NCBI RefSeq assembly: GCF_001602375.1
Contig: NZ_BCNY01000004.1
Location: 1-64,000 of the forward strand
Direction of reading: 5' to 3'
Source of the DNA: Methanoculleus horonobensis
GTDB taxonomy: Archaea; Halobacteriota; Methanomicrobia; Methanomicrobiales; Methanoculleaceae
Length of the DNA stretch: 64,000 nucleotides
Every line of letters begins with the position of its first letter. The first letter of the stretch is position 1. The notes beneath the pieces were generated by a model. That model had not been told where the DNA came from, ran no database searches, and worked only from the letters and a program-made list of their open reading frames with translations. This document shows, piece by piece, positions 8,239-17,840 of the stretch. The translations under genes were made by a program, and so were the position numbers.

Positions 8239-9924
8239 TCACCGGTGCGCAAAATACGCGCTTACCCGGCCGCCGTCCGCCGAATCGATCCGGGCAAACC
8301 CGATCCGCTCGAACTGGACGACGCGGTCGGTCTCTCCCGCGACCAGCGGCTCGCAGAACCCTTCGAGGCTCCCGTCCTGCCGGAGAAGGGTGCAGGGGAG
8401 TTTCGCGTCCGCCGGCAGCCACTGGATGATCGGCGCCTTCTCGTGCCGGGCCTCTTCGAGCGAGTCGCCCGCGTAGGATACCCGCAACGCATCGCCGTCC
8501 CACTCGATCTTCACGTTGTAGAGGTCTTTTAACCTGACCATGCTCTTCCCTTCGATATCCGCCCGCGGGAGGAGGATTGCTCCCTCCGCGACGAGGGTGC
8601 GAACCCCCCGGGAGGGATCGTTCGGATGGAGAAGAGCATGCGCCTCACGGCGCGGGGCGCCCTCCACCGTGACCTCGACCGGGTCGGGGACGAAGAAGTA
8701 GCGGTTCGCCTTCGGGTCGACGAGCTCCTTGTTCCGGGAGTAGAGGTTCTCCCACGAGAACGATATGTCGGTCTCCCCGATCCCGATATCGACCATGGCG
8801 TTCCGGACGGCCTCCGGCTCGATGCCGCGACGCGCGATCGCCCGCATCGTCCCGAGGTGGATGTCGTCCCAGCCCGTGTAGAGGCCGCTCTTGATCCCTT
8901 CGCGCATCCCCGACGTCGAGAGAACGACGCCCGATATCCCCATACGGCCGTAGTGGCGGTAGACCGGCGGCTTCCAGCCGAAGTAGTCGAAGATGTACCG
9001 CTGGCGTCTCGTGTTCGCGATATGGTCCTTGCCGCGGATGACGTGAGTGATCCCGAGCAGGTGGTCGTCCACCGCGACCGAGAAGTTCATCAGCGGAAAG
9101 ACCGTGGCGTCCACCCGCGGGTGGAGCGGCGCGTTCACGATCCGCATCGCGGAGTAGTCCCGCATCGCCGGGTCGGGGTGGGTGAGATCCGTCTTCACCC
9201 GGACGGTCGCGTCGCCCTCGTAGAACTCCTGATCAAGCATCTGCTGCCAGAGTTCCAGGTTCTCCTCCACCGTCCGCTCCCGGCAGGGGCAGGCCTTCCC
9301 CTTGAGTTTGAGTTCGCGGAAGCGTTCGGAGTCGCAGACGCAGACGTAGGCGCCGCCGAGTTCGATCAGTCTCCTGCACCAATCGTAGTAGATATCGAGG
9401 CGGTCGCTCTGGTAGACGATATCGGTGATCCCGAGCCCCAGCCACGCGATATCTTCCCGGACCATCTCGTATGCCTCGGGATCGACCCTCCGCGGGTCGG
9501 TATCCTCGATGCGGAGGACGTATCGGCCGCCGTAGCGCTTGACGTAGTAGTCGTTCAAGATGGAGGCGCGGGCATGCCCGAGGTGCAGCGGGCCGCTCGG
9601 ATTCGGCGCAAACCGCATCACCACGCCGTTCTCCGCCCCCTCGAGAGCAGGGAGTTCCCGGACGTGTTCGTGCGTCTCGGTGAGTTCCGCGAGAAGTTCG
9701 GGCGCGAGTGCTTCGAGCCGGCTCTTCCTCTCCGCCGCGCTCATCTGCGCCACCTCTGCGACCGCCTTCCCTGCAAGAGGGCCGAGTTCCCGCGCACGGC
9801 TCCGGAACTCGGGGTGCTTGCCGAGCACCGTGCCGATGACCGTCCCGCTCTTCGGGGCGCTGTCGTGCTTCACCGCGTTCTGCAGAGCGTAGATAAAGAG
9901 CAGGTGCTCGATATCGCCGTCCAT
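8239..9924 (-). CDS. gltX: Glutamyl-tRNA synthetase (archaeal type)
   Basis: 561 residues, the usual size of archaeal non-discriminating GluRS. Class I signatures: HLGH at 114-117 within NPSGPLHLGHAR, and the KMSKS equivalent in VVLSTSGMREGI. The C-terminal half is the beta-barrel anticodon-binding domain typical of the GlnRS/archaeal GluRS group. It charges tRNA-Glu, and in archaea the same tRNA pool feeds tRNA-Gln through transamidation. The ATG at 9924 is four bases after the stop of idsA, so it closes the long minus-strand operon; a longer frame to 9969 would overlap idsA and is not favoured. Confidence 0.93.
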   Translation of the reverse strand: MDGDIEHLLFIYALQNAVKHDSAPKSGTVIGTVLGKHPEFRSRARELGPLAGKAVAEVAQMSAAERKSRLEALAPELLAELTETHEHVRELPALEGAENGVVMRFAPNPSGPLHLGHARASILNDYYVKRYGGRYVLRIEDTDPRRVDPEAYEMVREDIAWLGLGITDIVYQSDRLDIYYDWCRRLIELGGAYVCVCDSERFRELKLKGKACPCRERTVEENLELWQQMLDQEFYEGDATVRVKTDLTHPDPAMRDYSAMRIVNAPLHPRVDATVFPLMNFSVAVDDHLLGITHVIRGKDHIANTRRQRYIFDYFGWKPPVYRHYGRMGISGVVLSTSGMREGIKSGLYTGWDDIHLGTMRAIARRGIEPEAVRNAMVDIGIGETDISFSWENLYSRNKELVDPKANRYFFVPDPVEVTVEGAPRREAHALLHPNDPSRGVRTLVAEGAILLPRADIEGKSMVRLKDLYNVKIEWDGDALRVSYAGDSLEEARHEKAPIIQWLPADAKLPCTLLRQDGSLEGFCEPLVAGETDRVVQFERIGFARIDSADGGRVSAYFAHR

Positions 9925-9928
9925 GGTA

Positions 9929-10894
9929 TCAGTTGCCTCGAGCAATGAAGAAATCGGCGATCTCCTCAAGAAGCCGCCTCTCCTCCGTGTCCGGGAGAAT
10001 CGAGAGCGCCTGTTTCGCGACGGCTGCCCGTTCGACGGCGACCGCCCTGACCTGGTCGATGACCCCGGCCTCCCGGAGCCGGGCGATCAGGTCGTCGATC
10101 TCGGCAGTGGAGAGTTCTCTCCGGTACGGAACGAGATCGATCCCCTTCTCCCGCGCCCGGATAGCAATCAGGGTCTGTTTCCCTTCCCGGATATCCGACG
10201 CCCGGTCCTTGCCGCTCGCTTCACTGCTCGCAAGGAGATCGATGAGGTCGTCCTGTATCTGGAAGGCGATCCCGCTGTTCACCCCGTACTGATAGAGGGC
10301 GTCGGCCTGGACGGGATTTGCTCCGGCAAGGATTCCACCGATGGCGGCGGATGCCCCGTAGAGGACACCGGTCTTCTTGCTGACCATCTCCAGGTACTCC
10401 ACCTCCTGGACGTCGCTCCTCTTCTCGAAGGCCATGTCCATGCTCTGCCCGTCGCAGATGTCGGTGCACGTCCGGGCAAGCATCTTCACCGCCCGGATCT
10501 TGGCGGCGTCCGCGGCTTCCGAGAAGCAGATGAACTCGAACGCCTTTGCATACAGCACGTCCCCGGCAAGAATCGCCGTCGGTTCGTCCCAGACCGTATG
10601 CACCGTCGGCACGCCGCGCCGGGCGGCGTCGCCGTCCATGATGTCATCGTGGATGAGGGTGAAGTTGTGGGTCAGTTCGAGCGAAAGGGCCGCCGGGAGC
10701 AGGTCGTCGGAGCTCCCCTTCCTCACCGCATCCGCAGCGAGAATGACGACCGCCGGGCGGAGGCGTTTGCCCCCCGCAAGCAGCAGGTGGGCGCTCGCCC
10801 GGAAGAGGTCGCCGTGGACATCTCCGAAGTAACGGTGGAGCGCCTTGTCGATCCGCTCAGCATTCTTCTCCAGGTAGTCTTCAAGCGTCGTCAT
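9929..10894 (-). CDS. idsA: Bifunctional short-chain isoprenyl diphosphate synthase (FPP/GGPP synthase)
   Basis: 321 residues of the trans-prenyltransferase family. The first aspartate-rich motif is DDIMD (83-87), the second is DDLID near 217-221, and GGKRLRP marks the IPP-binding site. The enzyme joins isopentenyl units into farnesyl and geranylgeranyl diphosphate, the side chains of archaeal ether lipids. It lies between RNase J and GluRS in the isoprenoid operon and uses the products of the mevalonate-pathway genes upstream. Product length cannot be fixed from sequence alone. Confidence 0.93.
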   Translation of the reverse strand: MTTLEDYLEKNAERIDKALHRYFGDVHGDLFRASAHLLLAGGKRLRPAVVILAADAVRKGSSDDLLPAALSLELTHNFTLIHDDIMDGDAARRGVPTVHTVWDEPTAILAGDVLYAKAFEFICFSEAADAAKIRAVKMLARTCTDICDGQSMDMAFEKRSDVQEVEYLEMVSKKTGVLYGASAAIGGILAGANPVQADALYQYGVNSGIAFQIQDDLIDLLASSEASGKDRASDIREGKQTLIAIRAREKGIDLVPYRRELSTAEIDDLIARLREAGVIDQVRAVAVERAAVAKQALSILPDTEERRLLEEIADFFIARGN

Positions 10895-10904
10895 GCATTG
10901 TCTC

Positions 10905-12242
10905 CTACTTTATCAACAGTCTGCTCCCGTTCCGGAGGATATGGAGGTCGTTGCCGAGCGTATACCCGAGCTCCTCCGCGAACCTCGCGTAGCCGCCGGT
11001 CATCCCGATGTCGCCGTGAGACGGGACGATATGCTGGGGATTTAAGAGATGCAGGAACTCGTAGTGGTCCTCTTTGTAAGCGTGACCCGAGACGTGCAGT
11101 TCATCGAAGATCCGCACGCCCGCCATCTTGGCACGGGCCTCGACCAGGTAACGCTGGCCGTAGTTCATTGGGTTCGGGATCACCTTTGCGGAGAAGAGGA
11201 TCTTGTCGCCCTTCTCCATCTTGTAGGGGGTGTCCCCCATCACGATCCTTGTCAGGATGGCGCCTGTCTCTCCCTGGTGGCCGGTGACGATCGGGAGGAA
11301 CTTATCCTTCCCGGTCTTCATGATCCGGCGCAGCGTCCTATCAACGGTCCGGCGGTTGCCGAACATGGAGAGGGACTCGGGGAACGCGACCAGTTTCAAC
11401 TGTTCGGCCGCCGAGCTGTAGCGCTCCATCGACCGCCCGAGCAGGACCGGTTTTCTGCCGATCTCGTGGGCACATTCGGCGATGGCCTTGACACGGGATA
11501 TATGCGACGAGAACGTCGAGACGAAGAGAGCGCCTTTGTCGTCCTCGTAACTCGTGATGGTATCCCGTACGAGGTCCCGCGCGATCCTCTCGCTCGGGCA
11601 CCGGCCGTTATCGGCGATGTTGACGCTCTCCGTGATGAGGGCAATGACACCCTCCTTCCCGATCTGCCGCAGCCTGGCGAAGTCAGGGGGCGCCCCGAGC
11701 ACCGGCGTCCGGTCGAGTTTGAAGTCGTTTGCATAGACGACCGCGCCTCTTGGCGTGTGCAGGACCGGGAAGACCGTATCGATGATCGAGTGCTGGGCCT
11801 GCACGAACTCGAGCGTCAGGTGCGGGGAGATGGTATAGCGCTGCCCGGCTTTCAGGGCGAAGAGCTTGTTGTTCACTCCGAACTTCTGTTCGCCTGCAAT
11901 TTGCTGTCGGATCAGTTCCGAGGTGTAAGGCGTGCTGATGATCGGGGCGTTGTAGCGGTGCGCCAGTTTCGGTATAGCACCGATATGGTCAAGGTGTCCG
12001 TGCGAACAGACGATAGCCTTGACGCTCCCCTCGGTCGCATTCATGATGGTGTCATCAGGAATGGCCTTCATCTCGATCAGGTCCAGGGAATGCATATTCT
12101 CGATATCAGCATCCTCGTGGATCATCACCTGGTCGAGCCTAAGACCCATATCAAAGATGACAATCTCTTTTCCGCAGCGGACGGCAGTCATATTTCTGCC
12201 GACTTCGTTATATCCGCCCACTGCTATGATCTCAATATCCAT
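10905..12242 (-). CDS. rnj: RNase J-family ribonuclease
   Basis: 445 residues: a metallo-beta-lactamase domain with the metal motif SHGHLDHIG (80-88) interrupted by a beta-CASP domain, including VSTFSSHISRV and VTGHQGETGA, then a final HVSGHA and IVPSHGD. This matches archaeal RNase J, a 5'-3' exonuclease and endonuclease in RNA turnover. ATG 12242 starts the conserved MDIEIIAVGG region; the 15 residues possible upstream would overlap the isomerase gene. Its place in the isoprenoid/ribosomal operon is typical for methanogens. Confidence 0.88.
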   Translation of the reverse strand: MDIEIIAVGGYNEVGRNMTAVRCGKEIVIFDMGLRLDQVMIHEDADIENMHSLDLIEMKAIPDDTIMNATEGSVKAIVCSHGHLDHIGAIPKLAHRYNAPIISTPYTSELIRQQIAGEQKFGVNNKLFALKAGQRYTISPHLTLEFVQAQHSIIDTVFPVLHTPRGAVVYANDFKLDRTPVLGAPPDFARLRQIGKEGVIALITESVNIADNGRCPSERIARDLVRDTITSYEDDKGALFVSTFSSHISRVKAIAECAHEIGRKPVLLGRSMERYSSAAEQLKLVAFPESLSMFGNRRTVDRTLRRIMKTGKDKFLPIVTGHQGETGAILTRIVMGDTPYKMEKGDKILFSAKVIPNPMNYGQRYLVEARAKMAGVRIFDELHVSGHAYKEDHYEFLHLLNPQHIVPSHGDIGMTGGYARFAEELGYTLGNDLHILRNGSRLLIK

Positions 12243-12270
12243 GTAGTCTCCTTGTAGAGTTTTTCCGTTG

Positions 12271-13323
12271 TTAGTCGCTGTTTTCAATCATTTGCCGGGT
12301 CAGGCCGGTTATATACGTCCTGGCGTGCCGGAGATCCGCTACAGACCGGGATCCCGTCAGGAACATCGCCACGCGGAGTTCGCGGTGCATCGCTTCGACG
12401 GCCAGAGAGAGCGCGTTCTCGCTCTCCATGGCTGGTTTCAAGAGGGGGAGCGCCATGCCCCCGAGGTCTGCCCCGAGAGCGATGGCCTTAGCGATGTCGA
12501 CACCTGTTCGTAGTCCGCCCGTCGCGATGATCGGGCCTTCTATCGTCCGCACCTCGTGGAGGCTCACCACCGTCGGTATGCCCCACGAGAGGAATGCCTC
12601 CCCGAGATCGGCGAGTTCGGAGCCGCTCGCCCGCAGGCGTTCAATCTTCGCCCACGACGTGCCTCCGTAGCCGCCGATATCGATGGCGCTTGCTCCGGCA
12701 CCCCGGATAATCCTTGCGGTTCCGGCCGATATGCCGGAACCTGTCTCCTTCACGATGACGGGGTAGGAGAACTCTTTGCAGAGGTTGCGCAGCACTTCGA
12801 TGCATCCCTCTGCGTTGTGATCGCCCTCCGGCTGAATCGCTTCCTGAAGCGAATTGATGTGGATGGCGATCGCCTGTGCATCGATCATCTCGACAGCCCG
12901 CTCCGCCCACTCGATGCCGTGGTCGCGGAGCTGGATGATTCCAAGGTTCGCGCAGAGGAACGCGTGTGGCGCTTCCTCCCGCACGACAGTGAAACTCTCC
13001 TCCAGTTCGGGCTTCTCCAGTGCCGCTCGCTGAGAACCGACACCCATGCCGAGGTTATACCGTTCGGCGGCACGTGCCAGCCGTCGGTTCACCTCGAGGG
13101 TGTCCGGATGTCCTCCGGTCATCGCTGCAATGAAGAGGGGGGAACCGAGTGCTCTATCGAGGAACCGCGTCTTCGTCTCGATCGCGTCCATGTCGCACTC
13201 GGGAAGAGCGTTATGCACCAGGCGCACGTCCCCAAAGCCGGCGTCGCCGGCCTCGACGGGCTGCTCGCAGCATATCTGCAGGTGATCCCGTTTTCTTGAA
13301 GACGTCGCGGTCTCTTTCTTCAT
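12271..13323 (-). CDS. fni: Isopentenyl-diphosphate delta-isomerase, type 2 (FMN)
   Basis: 350 residues, the usual length of type 2 IPP isomerase, an FMN/NADPH-dependent TIM-barrel enzyme that turns IPP into DMAPP. Diagnostic stretches are SRKRDHLQIC at the N terminus, FIAAMTGGH, NLGMGVGSQR, HINSLQEA and the FMN-phosphate region IATGGLRTG. It follows isopentenyl phosphate kinase by three bases, so it supplies the DMAPP primer for IdsA. Confidence 0.93.
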   Translation of the reverse strand: MKKETATSSRKRDHLQICCEQPVEAGDAGFGDVRLVHNALPECDMDAIETKTRFLDRALGSPLFIAAMTGGHPDTLEVNRRLARAAERYNLGMGVGSQRAALEKPELEESFTVVREEAPHAFLCANLGIIQLRDHGIEWAERAVEMIDAQAIAIHINSLQEAIQPEGDHNAEGCIEVLRNLCKEFSYPVIVKETGSGISAGTARIIRGAGASAIDIGGYGGTSWAKIERLRASGSELADLGEAFLSWGIPTVVSLHEVRTIEGPIIATGGLRTGVDIAKAIALGADLGGMALPLLKPAMESENALSLAVEAMHRELRVAMFLTGSRSVADLRHARTYITGLTRQMIENSD

Positions 13324-13326
13324 GGT

Positions 13327-14085
13327 TTACTCCTTTGCGGTTATCATTGTTCCGCCATGCTCGATACCGTCCAGGAACCGGCCGATCTTCGAGACATGGA
13401 AGATGTGTGAATCGATGCCGGCATCGGCCAATGCCAGGAGTTCCGCAAGTTTGCCTCGCATGCCCCCGGTCACGTCGGTGTTTCCCGACCCGCCGACATC
13501 GAGCGACTCCACCGTGCTGCGGTCGATACGCGGGACGACCGAGCCGTTCGCGAGGACGCCGGGAACATCCGTTGCAAGGCCCACCCGCCTGCTTTTGAGA
13601 GCGGCGGCAAGATGGGTCACGAGCTGGTCGCCCGAGACGATGCAGGAGCCCCGGAGACGGTCCATCACCACGTCGCCGTGCAGCACGGGCACAATGCCGT
13701 GTTCCGACATTTCGGCGATGTGGCGGGTCTCGAACGAGACCAGACGTCCGTTTTCGGCGAGGCCGAGGTCGAGGGGGTGGATGCCGATTGCCTCGACCCC
13801 CGCGTCCCGCAGAGCGTCGACGACCGCCGTGTTCAGGCTTGAGACGGCGGTATGTGTCTCGTAGACGCCGGGGACGTTCTCTCCGGTCAGGCCGTCGTTG
13901 ATCCGGTAGCGACGGGCCTCGGGATGCCCGCACGACCCCGCGCCGTGGACGAGCACGAGAGCGGTCTCTCTCTGTGCGGCAAGTTCTACCGCGATCTCGC
14001 GGAGGCGGGCGTGATCGATGGCACAATCCCCCGACTTGTCGGTGATCACGCTCCCCCCCAGTTTCAGTACCACTCTCTCAGTCAT
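13327..14085 (-). CDS. ipk: Isopentenyl phosphate kinase
   Basis: 252 residues of the amino acid kinase superfamily. KLGGSVITDK is the ATP-phosphate loop and HGAGSCGHPEA carries the conserved H54 that marks isopentenyl phosphate kinases. The enzyme phosphorylates isopentenyl phosphate to IPP in the archaeal versions of the mevalonate pathway. It overlaps the mevalonate kinase gene by 8 bases, so the two are likely translated together. No phosphomevalonate kinase or decarboxylase gene is present here, as expected for this route. Confidence 0.92.
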   Translation of the reverse strand: MTERVVLKLGGSVITDKSGDCAIDHARLREIAVELAAQRETALVLVHGAGSCGHPEARRYRINDGLTGENVPGVYETHTAVSSLNTAVVDALRDAGVEAIGIHPLDLGLAENGRLVSFETRHIAEMSEHGIVPVLHGDVVMDRLRGSCIVSGDQLVTHLAAALKSRRVGLATDVPGVLANGSVVPRIDRSTVESLDVGGSGNTDVTGGMRGKLAELLALADAGIDSHIFHVSKIGRFLDGIEHGGTMITAKE

Positions 14086-14947
14086 GCTTCTCTTTTCTCG
14101 CGCCGTCCGTATCTATCGACGTGATGATTGCTCTTCCTTCGCAGGCCTCGATGGCCCCGGCAACCCGGCTCTTCGCACGCCTCGGACAGAGGGCGACGAT
14201 GCACCCGCCGCCTCCGGCCCCCGTGATCTTTGCGCCGTATGCGCCGCTTGCCCGCGCCGCAAGCACGAGTTTGCTGCTCACCGGGTGCCCCACGCCGAGC
14301 GCTTCCAGGAGGGCGTGGTTCATGTCCATATACTGCCCGAGTTCCTTCGGGTTGCTGATGTTATGGAGGGCTGCAAGCGTCAGCGCCCCGATCGCGTCCA
14401 GGATCGGGTTCGCGACCTCGGGGTGTTTTCGCTGGAGTGTCCCGACCAGTTCCACCATCTTCGCGGTACTGTGCGGCACCAGGGTGTTCCCCACGACGAC
14501 CTGCAGGTTCTCGGGCGGCAGTCTCCGCTTGGAGTTCCCCGTGATCAGCACCATGCCGCCGTTTGCACAGACGTAGGTGTCGGTGGGGCTTGCCCGCCCT
14601 TTCTGAACTTTCTTCTCGATGGCAAACGCGGTCTCTGCGATGTAATCCCGGGTGTGCCCGAGATTGAACTCGTCATTGATCGCAGAGAGCGTCGCCACCG
14701 TCACCGCGGCCGACGACCCGAGCCCCGACGAACTCTGGAGCTGGGAGTGGACGTAGACACTGCCCCGGGCACCCATCATCCTGAAACACTCGTCGATGTA
14801 GGGCGACTTCGGGCGGGTCGGGTTGCGCGACTTCCTCACTGTGACGAAGACGCGTGGCTTGATTGCCATCGCGACCCCCGGCTTTCCATAGACCACTGCA
14901 TGCTCACCGAACAGGAATACCTTGCCCGGCGCGCTCCACGTTGCCAA
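14078..14947 (-). CDS. mvk: Mevalonate kinase
   Basis: 289 residues, GHMP kinase family. The N-terminal SAPGKVFLFGEHAVVYGKP motif, the ATP loop SSGLGSSAAV and the C-terminal KITGAGGGGC are all intact. It makes 5-phosphomevalonate for isoprenoid lipids. The ATG at 14947 directly abuts the stop of the MEMO-family gene (14948), and its 3' end overlaps ipk. Confidence 0.93.
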   Translation of the reverse strand: MATWSAPGKVFLFGEHAVVYGKPGVAMAIKPRVFVTVRKSRNPTRPKSPYIDECFRMMGARGSVYVHSQLQSSSGLGSSAAVTVATLSAINDEFNLGHTRDYIAETAFAIEKKVQKGRASPTDTYVCANGGMVLITGNSKRRLPPENLQVVVGNTLVPHSTAKMVELVGTLQRKHPEVANPILDAIGALTLAALHNISNPKELGQYMDMNHALLEALGVGHPVSSKLVLAARASGAYGAKITGAGGGGCIVALCPRRAKSRVAGAIEACEGRAIITSIDTDGARKEKHD

Positions 14948-15736
14948 TCAGACCACCGCTATTGCTGCATACCCCACTACCTGATTGTAATCTTCCGTCA
15001 CATCGCCGCTGGTCGTATACCGTAAGAGCTCTGCCCTCTCTGCACCGAGCGACCGGCATGTGATGCACATGGTCGCGATCGGGCCGTAGCCGCAGACCGT
15101 AGCGCGTGTCTCCTGGAGCCGCCGGTAAAACTCGGGTATGTCCAGGGTTTTGAGCGCGTCGATCGCGTGCAGGTCCTGCCGCCGGGCCACCTCGTCCGGG
15201 ACGTAATGGGAGAAGTCGCTCGAGGCGACGATCCGCACGTCCCGTTTCGTGTGTTCGATTGCCTGGAGCAGGTGCTCCGCAAGGCTTTCCGCCGCCTCGT
15301 AGGTCTGTTCTCCCATGAGAACGGGTGCGGCCCTTGCTCTCGGGAACCGGTATTTTATGATCGGCATCTGTACCTCGATCGAGTGTTCGCTCTGGTGCGA
15401 TGCCTCGTCTATCTCGATATCCATCGCGTCGACAAACTCCGTATCGACATCGACGATCCCGAGCGGCGTCTCCCACGGTACGGCAGAAGCACAGGTCATG
15501 TATCCCCGATGACTCGGGCCGATGACCAGAAACGTGCCGTCAAAATCAGGTGGTATGGTAGAGAATGCACAGGCTCCTGTCTCTCCCGAGTAGACGTATC
15601 CTGCGTGGGGAGAGACGATTCCCCGGGATATTATCCCCGGGGCCCTTTTCTGGAAAAAGGTCTCCAGCAGTTGCTCCAGATGCCTGGGCTCGGCAGGATA
15701 GAACATTCCCGCTACACTGCATGGGCGCATATCCAT
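14948..15736 (-). CDS. MEMO-family protein (AmmeMemoRadiSam system protein B)
   Basis: About 262 residues. It matches the MEMO family: FYPAEP near the start, SPHAGYVYSGETGA, IGPSHRG, SEHSIEVQMP, and SSDFSHY, which together hold the His/Asp/Cys residues thought to bind metal. MEMO proteins are found across archaea, often in this exact place between ribosomal protein S2 and mevalonate kinase; their reaction is not settled and they co-occur with AMMECR1 and a radical SAM protein. The start is one of TTG 15739, ATG 15736 or ATG 15730; ATG 15736 is used. Confidence 0.88.
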   Translation of the reverse strand: MDMRPCSVAGMFYPAEPRHLEQLLETFFQKRAPGIISRGIVSPHAGYVYSGETGACAFSTIPPDFDGTFLVIGPSHRGYMTCASAVPWETPLGIVDVDTEFVDAMDIEIDEASHQSEHSIEVQMPIIKYRFPRARAAPVLMGEQTYEAAESLAEHLLQAIEHTKRDVRIVASSDFSHYVPDEVARRQDLHAIDALKTLDIPEFYRRLQETRATVCGYGPIATMCITCRSLGAERAELLRYTTSGDVTEDYNQVVGYAAIAVV

Positions 15737-15763
15737 CAAGGTTGAGCTCTTGTGCTTCGGATC

Positions 15764-16372
15764 TTATAACTCTGTCTCAAAGTCTTCGGACGTGAGCGAT
15801 GTGGCCACGCCGCGCAGGCGGAGCAGTTCCTTTGTCAGGAGGTAGTAGATCACCGAGAGCGCCTTCCGACCCTTGTTGTTCGTCGGGATGACCATATCGA
15901 CGTACTTCGTCATATTGTTGGTGTCGCAGAGCGCAACGATCGGGATGCCTGCCTGGACGGCTTCGGTGATCGCCTGGGCATCGCCGATGGGATCGGTCAC
16001 CACGACGACGTCGGGCTCGATGTACTTGTTCAGACGCTGGTTGGTGAGCATCCCGGGGATGAAGCGGCCGATGACCGACATGCCGCCGACGGCGTCGGCG
16101 AACTTCTTGGCCGGGTACTGGCCGTACTGCCGGGAGGTGACGACCAGGATCTTCGAAGGCTCATACTGCGAAAGGAACTTCGCGGCAGTCTTGATCCGTT
16201 CGTCGGTTGCCTGGATATCCAGGATATAAAGTCCGTCCCCACGCACGCGGTAGATGAACTTCATCATGTCCTTGCTCTTCTGCTGGGTGCCGATGTGCAC
16301 GCCTGCCGCAAGGTACTCCTCAACGGGCAACAGCGGTTCTTTCAGTTCAATTTCAAGTTCGTTTCCTGTCAA
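15764..16372 (-). CDS. rps2: 30S ribosomal protein S2 (uS2)
   Basis: 202 residues, normal for archaeal uS2. Conserved blocks are [52 protein letters not shown] and [12 protein letters not shown]. It belongs to the small subunit near the mRNA entry and 16S 3' end. It starts one base after the enolase stop at 16374, within the long minus-strand housekeeping operon. Confidence 0.95.
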   Translation of the reverse strand: MTGNELEIELKEPLLPVEEYLAAGVHIGTQQKSKDMMKFIYRVRGDGLYILDIQATDERIKTAAKFLSQYEPSKILVVTSRQYGQYPAKKFADAVGGMSVIGRFIPGMLTNQRLNKYIEPDVVVVTDPIGDAQAITEAVQAGIPIVALCDTNNMTKYVDMVIPTNNKGRKALSVIYYLLTKELLRLRGVATSLTSEDFETEL

Positions 16373-16373
16373 G

Positions 16374-17561
16374 TTAGATCAGCTCCTCTATGCGAATCAA
16401 TTCATTCAGTTTGGCTATTCGCTCACCGCCGACCACGCCGGTCTTGAGGAAGATGCACCCGAACGCGGTTGCAAGGTGTGCTATCGTCGCGTCGGTCGTC
16501 TCTCCGGAACGGTGGCTCATGACGGTCTCCATACCGTTCTCCTGTGCGAGGCGTATCGCCTCGAAGGTGTCGGTGAGAGTCCCTATCTGGTTTGGTTTGA
16601 TCAGGACGCAGTTTGCCGCATCCGTCTCGACGCCCTTCGTGATCCGCTCGACGTTGGTCACGAAGAGGTCGTCGCCGCAGATGAGGCACCGGTCCCCGAC
16701 CTGATCGGTCAGGTCGCCGAACGCCTCGAAGTCCTCCTCGAAGAGGGGGTCCTCGATGTAGATGAGGTTGTAGCGGTCGACGAGATCCGTCATGTAGGCG
16801 ATCTGGTCTTCACGGCTCCGTGCCGCGTCCTTGTAGCGGTACTGCTCGCCGTTCCAGAGTTCGCTTGCCGCTACGTCGATTCCCATCCTGACCTCGACGT
16901 TCGTCTCGTCGGAAACGGTGTTGATTGCGTCAGTGATGAGCTCGAACGCCTCAATGTCGGTTATGGCAGGTGCCCAGGCGCCTTCATCCCCTTTCCCGGA
17001 GAGTTTGCCCTGCTCCTGCAGCATCTTCTTCACGGTCTTGTGAACGGCAGCGTTCACGAAGACGCCTTCCGTCGCGCCACAAGCCCCGGTGGGAACCACC
17101 AGGAACTCCTGGATCGAGGTGGCGTTGGGGGCATGCGCGCCTCCGCCGATGACGTTGCCGAGCGGCAGGGGTGTCTCGGCGGCGAACGCACCTCCAAGGT
17201 AACGGAAGAGTTCAAGGTCGAGAGACGCCGCCGCCGCCTTTGCACACGCAAGCGAGAGCGCTACGGCGACGTTTGCGCCGATCGAACTGAAGTCGGCCGT
17301 TCCGTCGTTCTCTCTGAGCAGTGCGTCGAACGTGATCTGATCACGGGTGTCTTCACCGATGAGCGATGGAATCAGGTTTTTCTGCGCGTCCTCGACAGCC
17401 TCGCGCGGCGGCCGCACCTTTGCTTCATACGTGCCGGTGCTGGCACCACTGGGTGCCGCAGCCCGTCCGAAGCCGCAATCCGTGTAGATCTCAGCCTCGA
17501 CGGTCTCGTTTCCGCGGCTATCCAGGATTGTTCTCAGGATAATCTGTTCGATGGTCGTCAT
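16374..17561 (-). CDS. eno: Enolase
   Basis: 395 residues, slightly shorter than the ~410-430 typical of enolases. It interconverts 2-phosphoglycerate and phosphoenolpyruvate. Landmarks: [10 protein letters not shown] loop, [14 protein letters not shown] with a metal-binding Glu/Asp, [21 protein letters not shown] with the catalytic Lys, and SHRSGETTD. It lies between rpoK and rps2, the classic archaeal arrangement. Confidence 0.94.
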   Translation of the reverse strand: MTTIEQIILRTILDSRGNETVEAEIYTDCGFGRAAAPSGASTGTYEAKVRPPREAVEDAQKNLIPSLIGEDTRDQITFDALLRENDGTADFSSIGANVAVALSLACAKAAAASLDLELFRYLGGAFAAETPLPLGNVIGGGAHAPNATSIQEFLVVPTGACGATEGVFVNAAVHKTVKKMLQEQGKLSGKGDEGAWAPAITDIEAFELITDAINTVSDETNVEVRMGIDVAASELWNGEQYRYKDAARSREDQIAYMTDLVDRYNLIYIEDPLFEEDFEAFGDLTDQVGDRCLICGDDLFVTNVERITKGVETDAANCVLIKPNQIGTLTDTFEAIRLAQENGMETVMSHRSGETTDATIAHLATAFGCIFLKTGVVGGERIAKLNELIRIEELI

Positions 17562-17568
17562 CAGATCA

Positions 17569-17736
17569 CTACTTTCTCTTCACCGTTATAGGGATCATGT
17601 CTTGAGCGTACTCTTCAAGTGCGATCTCGAGCGGCTCTGTGTTTGGTGTTTTGACCAGAACAGGCGCACCCATCGAGATCTGGAGAGCACGAGCCCCTAT
17701 AATTCGTGCCCGTTCATACCGGGTATATGATTCCAT
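17569..17736 (-). CDS. rpoK: DNA-directed RNA polymerase subunit K
   Basis: 55 residues. I translated it directly: it begins [19 protein letters not shown] and continues ISMGAPVL, the highly conserved core of archaeal RpoK (homologue of eukaryotic Rpb6 and bacterial omega), and ends PITVKRK. It helps assemble and stabilise the polymerase. It lies between tRNA-Pro and enolase, seven bases before the enolase start, as in many Euryarchaeota. Confidence 0.93.
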   Translation of the reverse strand: MESYTRYERARIIGARALQISMGAPVLVKTPNTEPLEIALEEYAQDMIPITVKRK

Positions 17737-17766
17737 CGTGCAGCCTCAAAATCATTCATGATAAAA

Positions 17767-17840
17767 TGGGGTCGCTGAGATTTGAACTCAGGTCACAGCA
17801 TCCCGAACGCCATAGGATGGCCAGGCTACCCCACGACCCC
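17767..17840 (-). tRNA. tRNA-Pro (anticodon CGG)
   Basis: A 74-base cloverleaf on the minus strand: GGGGTCG (17840-17834) pairs with CGACCCC before discriminator A at 17767. The T arm is CTGAG-TTCAAAT-CTCAG and the anticodon loop TTCGGGA reads CGG with the expected G37. The anticodon stem has several G-T pairs. CCA is not encoded. Its 5' end touches the rpoN stop codon, so it must be cut out of the operon transcript. Confidence 0.93.
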
